Below are positions 60,896 to 64,000 of a stretch of DNA of 64,000 nucleotides, one piece after another (position 1 is the first letter of the stretch; each line of letters begins with the position of its first letter). A program made the translations under genes and the position numbers. The stretch spans positions 124,001 through 188,000 of the forward strand of contig QVRM01001387.1 of NCBI GenBank assembly GCA_003439945.1. Direction: 5' to 3'. The stretch comes from Dermanyssus gallinae (Eukaryota; Arthropoda; Arachnida; Mesostigmata; Dermanyssidae). The notes under the pieces were generated by a model, which saw nothing but the letters and a program-made list of their open reading frames with translations, ran no database searches and was not told where the DNA came from.

Positions 60896-60956
60896 TCAGT
60901 CAGTTTGTCATTCGGTGTGTCCGTCGGTCGGTCGGTCAAGTGTCACTCAGTTAACA

Positions 60957-61095
60957 CAAGTAGTAGTAGTAGTCCGATGTCGTAGTAATCGATGATCTAG
61001 GTAGGAGTCGATCTAGGGTTATCTTGGTTGTAGTACTTAGTAGTTATCGTAGTAGTTGTAGCAGTAGTAGTAAGTAGTAGCAATAATAGTACTAG
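60957..61095. repeat. AGT triplet field
   Basis: Interrupted GTA/TAG triplets. Confidence 0.85.
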
Positions 61096-61154
61096 TAATA
61101 GAAATTGTATTAAGGGAGAGGCTGTGGTTGTCACAGGTCTCAAAAGGTTCTGTT

Positions 61155-61260
61155 ACTTTTGTTGTTGTTGTTGTTGTTGTTGTTGTGGCTGTTATTCCTG
61201 CTGCTGCTGTTGTCATTGTTGTTGTTATTGTGTTGTGGTGGTGTTTGTGATTGTTGACGC
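61155..61260. repeat. GTT/GCT triplet field
   Basis: GTT run, then GCT and ATT interruptions. Confidence 0.9.
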
Positions 61261-61499
61261 GACAGCTGTTGTCTTTGCTGCTTCAAAGTGCGTACTTCTT
61301 TTTCCGCGTTCTTCTTGATGACGTCTTCATCGCCGTCAGCGTCAGCAGCAGCATCATCACCACCAAACACAACTAATGGTGATGACGTGTGTGTGTGTGT
61401 AGCAGCTTGTACCGAAGCTAATGGTGTTGGCCGTGGTACTGTTGAAATTGTTGAGTAGCATCCATCATCTCTAATCACTTCATCATACAGGATCATCAC

Positions 61500-61622
61500 C
61501 ATCATTGTGATTGTCATCACCGTGTTTATCGATCATCATCGACATCATCATCGTCACCATCATCACTATCACCACCGTACGCATCAACACCATCGTACCC
61601 CCCTCCCCCCCCCCCCCCCACA
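61500..61622. repeat. ATC/ACC triplets and poly-C
   Basis: Ends in a C-rich run at about 61598-61619. Confidence 0.85.
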
Positions 61623-61704
61623 TCATCCATACGAGTCGGTCGATCTACCAGTACACCGCCAATACGAGTGACGCAGGCCACTCGCTACCAGCGGCCACCG
61701 CCAG

Positions 61705-61790
61705 CAGGACATGAACAACAACAACAGGTCAATAACAGGACAGCAACAACAACAACAATAACGGCTACCTTATCAGCAACATCAGCAGTA
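61705..61790. repeat. ACA triplet field
   Basis: Two ACA runs interrupted by unique bases. Confidence 0.85.
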
Positions 61791-62299
61791 ACTGTTGCTC
61801 CTACAGCTGCCCTTACGGCTGCTGCAGAACCTGTGGCACATTTGAACAGCAAAAAACAGGCAACAGCAAAACCAGTCTGACAATATGTCATCATAACGTA
61901 ACGTATCGAGTAGTTTGACCACCAGCCCTTCTATCTCCAGTCTTAAGCAGCAGCAGCAGCCAGAACCACTACCACAAAAAAAAAAATACCACTACCACCA
62001 CTACAACCATGAACCGACGATGAAGCTGCCGAATCATCGTAGCCGTTGAGTCAAGTTGAGTAAGGCTTTTTCGATAGGTAGCCTGCATTACAGACAGATA
62101 GCGCGTGCGACAGGATAGCAGCGAGCAGAAGAGAGCGCACAGCGGACGAGATGACTGAAACGGCGACGGTTATAGGTCCACCACAACAATACCGTTCTGT
62201 AAGGAACATGCTGGTTTTTGACCTACGAGTGAACGAATCAGTGGTTAACTGACGCAAAGGAGTTCGTGCATTTTGGTATGCCCGTCACCTCGGCCAGCG
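61791..62299. other. Non-genic DNA
   Basis: Scattered CAG and ACC triplets; unique otherwise. Confidence 0.5.
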
Positions 62300-62510
62300 C
62301 TGTGGCAACATCATCGTCAACACCGATAACAACAACAGCGACAGTAGCAACAACGCTGACATTTACAGTAACAACAACGAAAACAACAACACCGACATTA
62401 GCAACAACCACAACAACAACAACAACACCAGCAACAATAGCAACAACCACAACAATACCAGCAACAACAACAGCAAAAGCGACAAGCACGATATTAACAA
62501 CAACGAGTGC
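62300..62510. repeat. ACA/GCA triplet field
   Basis: About 210 bp of CAA/ACA/GCA triplets. The plus strand is Thr-rich and the minus strand Val-rich. Confidence 0.9.
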
Positions 62511-62609
62511 ACTCTCGAACTAGGACTGCTAAAACTAGGTAGTTAACGACCAATTGGGCAAGTGTGACAAGCACCACCACACATTTTTGTAGTAATAGCA
62601 GTAGTAGTA

Positions 62610-63010
62610 CTAATTGTTGTTGTTGATATTGCTGTAGTAGTTGTTGTTGTTGTTATGCTGTAGCAGTTGTTGTTGCTGCTGTAATTGCTTTTGTATAACA
62701 ATACACTCGATTCGCCACTGCCGTAGCATCGGATGCAGGGGGAGACTCAGATCAGCGATGGGACCGATGCCAGCCCGAATGCTCTCAACAGGTGATGACC
62801 GGTCTAGTGATGCTTCGTTCTCCGTGGCATCTCCACACGAACATAGATGAACACACGCCTGTTCATCGGAAACCTCACCACACCATATGCATGAAGTGAA
62901 TGGAAACCATGCATAACAGCCGGAGCTGCGGATACTTCGCGGACGCACGATGCGATGCGATGTCAATGTCCATGTTGGATGCATTGGATGCTCAGAGTCT
63001 TGCTTAAAAA
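62610..63010 (-). CDS. Possible coding segment with Cys-rich patch and poly-Gln/Asn tail
   Basis: A minus-strand ATG (63008-63010) opens 133 codons. The middle is protein-like: TSCIWCGEVSDEQACVHLCSC is a Cys-rich patch with metal-binding potential, followed by NEASLDRSSPVESIRAGIGP and LPLHPMLRQWRIECIVIQ. The end is a Gln then Asn run from CAA triplets. Such tails are common in arthropod regulators but also arise whenever a frame enters a triplet array. No family is recognised and splice borders were not fixed. Confidence 0.2.
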
Positions 63011-63314
63011 ACATCGTGGTTGCTGGCAATAACGATGATCACGATGCCGAGGATTATAACAAGCTGGCATTGATTACGTTCTCGAAAGCAATGTGCATCG
63101 TTGCATCATTGAACAAGTGTCACGTTAGTGTGTAAACAATCAACCGTGAAGCGAACACTACTAGATCGATGCATTATAGCTCTTCTTTCTCGGTCTCGAA
63201 GCGAGAAGCAATAGAATTCGAAGACGAGCATTAATACTCGACAACAACCACAGTCATCAGTCAGTCAACAGCGAATTAGGCTGGCGAGTCTCTGTTTGTT
63301 GATGTCTCTCTGCA
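63011..63314. other. Non-genic DNA
   Basis: Nothing recognised. Confidence 0.5.
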
Positions 63315-63353
63315 CAGTAGTTGTAGTAGTAGTAGTAGTAGTAGTAGTAGTAA
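63315..63353. repeat. (GTA)n array
   Basis: About 12 GTA/TAG units. Confidence 0.9.
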
Positions 63354-63859
63354 TGTGCCGTCCAGAAATAGCCGACCATCGAATGTCCTTGCGCAGTCAA
63401 ACCACCGGAAAGAATGACCGTCCAGTCGTGACCGGTGTCCTGCATACAACGAGAGAGCGTTCGGCGCGTCCCCTTCAGCTCACGACAAATACGTAGTTGG
63501 TTGGTTACTACTAGTAAACTGGTTACTACTAAAGTCGCTAACAAGCGGTCGCAGAGACCGCCTCTGTGAGAGTCCCTTTTTTGAGGGAAATGCGTCTGTC
63601 TGAACAGTGTGTGCTGGCGGCCAGATACTACCGGCCAGGTTGCGTTACTTTTAACCAGTGGCAGGGCGAATTGGTTTTTGTGGTGTGTACGTCCTTGCTG
63701 TAGAACTGGCATAACGTGTTGGTTTTGTGCGTATTTCCTTGCTCTGTTGGATACGGCGGCTGATTCACAGGCGAGCACACCTGTGAATGGTGGATACGAA
63801 CGTGAAGCTAGGCCGCCGTTGGATTGGATTGGGCAACACTTCGCCGGTTGCGCTACCTA

Positions 63860-63867
63860 GATAAAAA
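63860..63867 (+). promoter_or_regulatory. TATA-like box
   Basis: gataaaaa lies about 30-37 bp before the ATG at 63897. If it works, transcription would begin only a few bases before the ATG, so the 5' leader would be very short. Confidence 0.2.
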
Positions 63868-63896
63868 CGAAGTTCCACCGGCTCTGATCAACTAAC

Positions 63897-63915
63897 ATGG
63901 CTACCCTTGGAAAAG
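63897..63915 (+). CDS. Possible first coding exon of a gene continuing beyond the window
   Basis: An ATG in good context (aacatgg) starts a six-codon stretch, MATLGK. Codon 7 is interrupted after its first base by a consensus splice donor (aaaag then gtacgt) at 63916. Without splicing, the frame stops three codons later (tga). The segment sits on unique DNA after 5 kb of triplet arrays, as often seen upstream of arthropod genes. Six residues are too few to name a product. The rest would lie to the right of the window. Confidence 0.3.
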
Positions 63916-64000
63916 GTACGTTTTGAACGAGAGGTTTACACGCATATACTACACCCATATGTACATGTACAGATATGCATCTAACCAAATTAAGATAAAA

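Overview
The window looks like non-coding (intergenic or long-intron) DNA from an animal nuclear genome, most likely an arthropod or related invertebrate. Grounds: no bacterial gene density, no complete gene in 64 kb, dozens of dinucleotide (TA)n and trinucleotide arrays, tRNA-derived SINEs, decayed non-LTR retrotransposons (LINEs) and a dead mariner-type transposon of a kind common in arthropods. A parasitiform mite or tick would fit, but that is only a guess. Most long open frames (for example 9144-10022, 37108-37962, 42450-43121) lie in or run into low-complexity DNA that is open in several frames at once. I do not read them as genes.

Layout. 1-5,000: unique DNA, a LINE reverse-transcriptase 3' fragment (2.6-3.0 kb), short tandem repeats. 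5-5.4 kb: a LINE zinc-knuckle relic split by a tRNA-derived SINE that still has a recognisable target-site duplication. 6-13 kb: GC-rich islands (6.2-6.5 and 9.4-10.3 kb), a second LINE family (8.1-8.5 kb), an 18-bp minisatellite (11.9 kb). 13-18 kb: transposon-rich block with a SINE, a minus-strand LINE copy, a 27-bp-stem hairpin, a mariner transposase pseudogene and, directly after it, another LINE copy. 18.5-19.5 kb: a diverged 306-bp direct duplication. 20-42 kb: mostly unique DNA punctuated by (TA)n arrays, plus SINE and LINE copies (25.9, 28.6, 29.8, 35.1-35.8 kb). 42-49 kb: trinucleotide arrays, a polypyrimidine minisatellite, a perfect 22-bp-arm hairpin, a 174-bp tandem duplication. 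49-58 kb: unique DNA with long (TA)n arrays, a second SINE-1 copy and a LINE 3' tail. 58-63.4 kb: an almost continuous field of trinucleotide arrays. The last 150 bases carry the best candidate for the start of a real gene: a TATA-like box, an ATG in good context and a splice donor at 63.9 kb.

The genes do not form a system. What links the parts is mobile-element history: one LINE family (five pieces, both strands), two SINE families (two clear copies each, plus a fragment) and one mariner relic, many of them bordering (TA)n arrays. I found no CRISPR array, operon, rRNA gene or convincing functional tRNA gene, and no evidence for a new defence or metabolic system.
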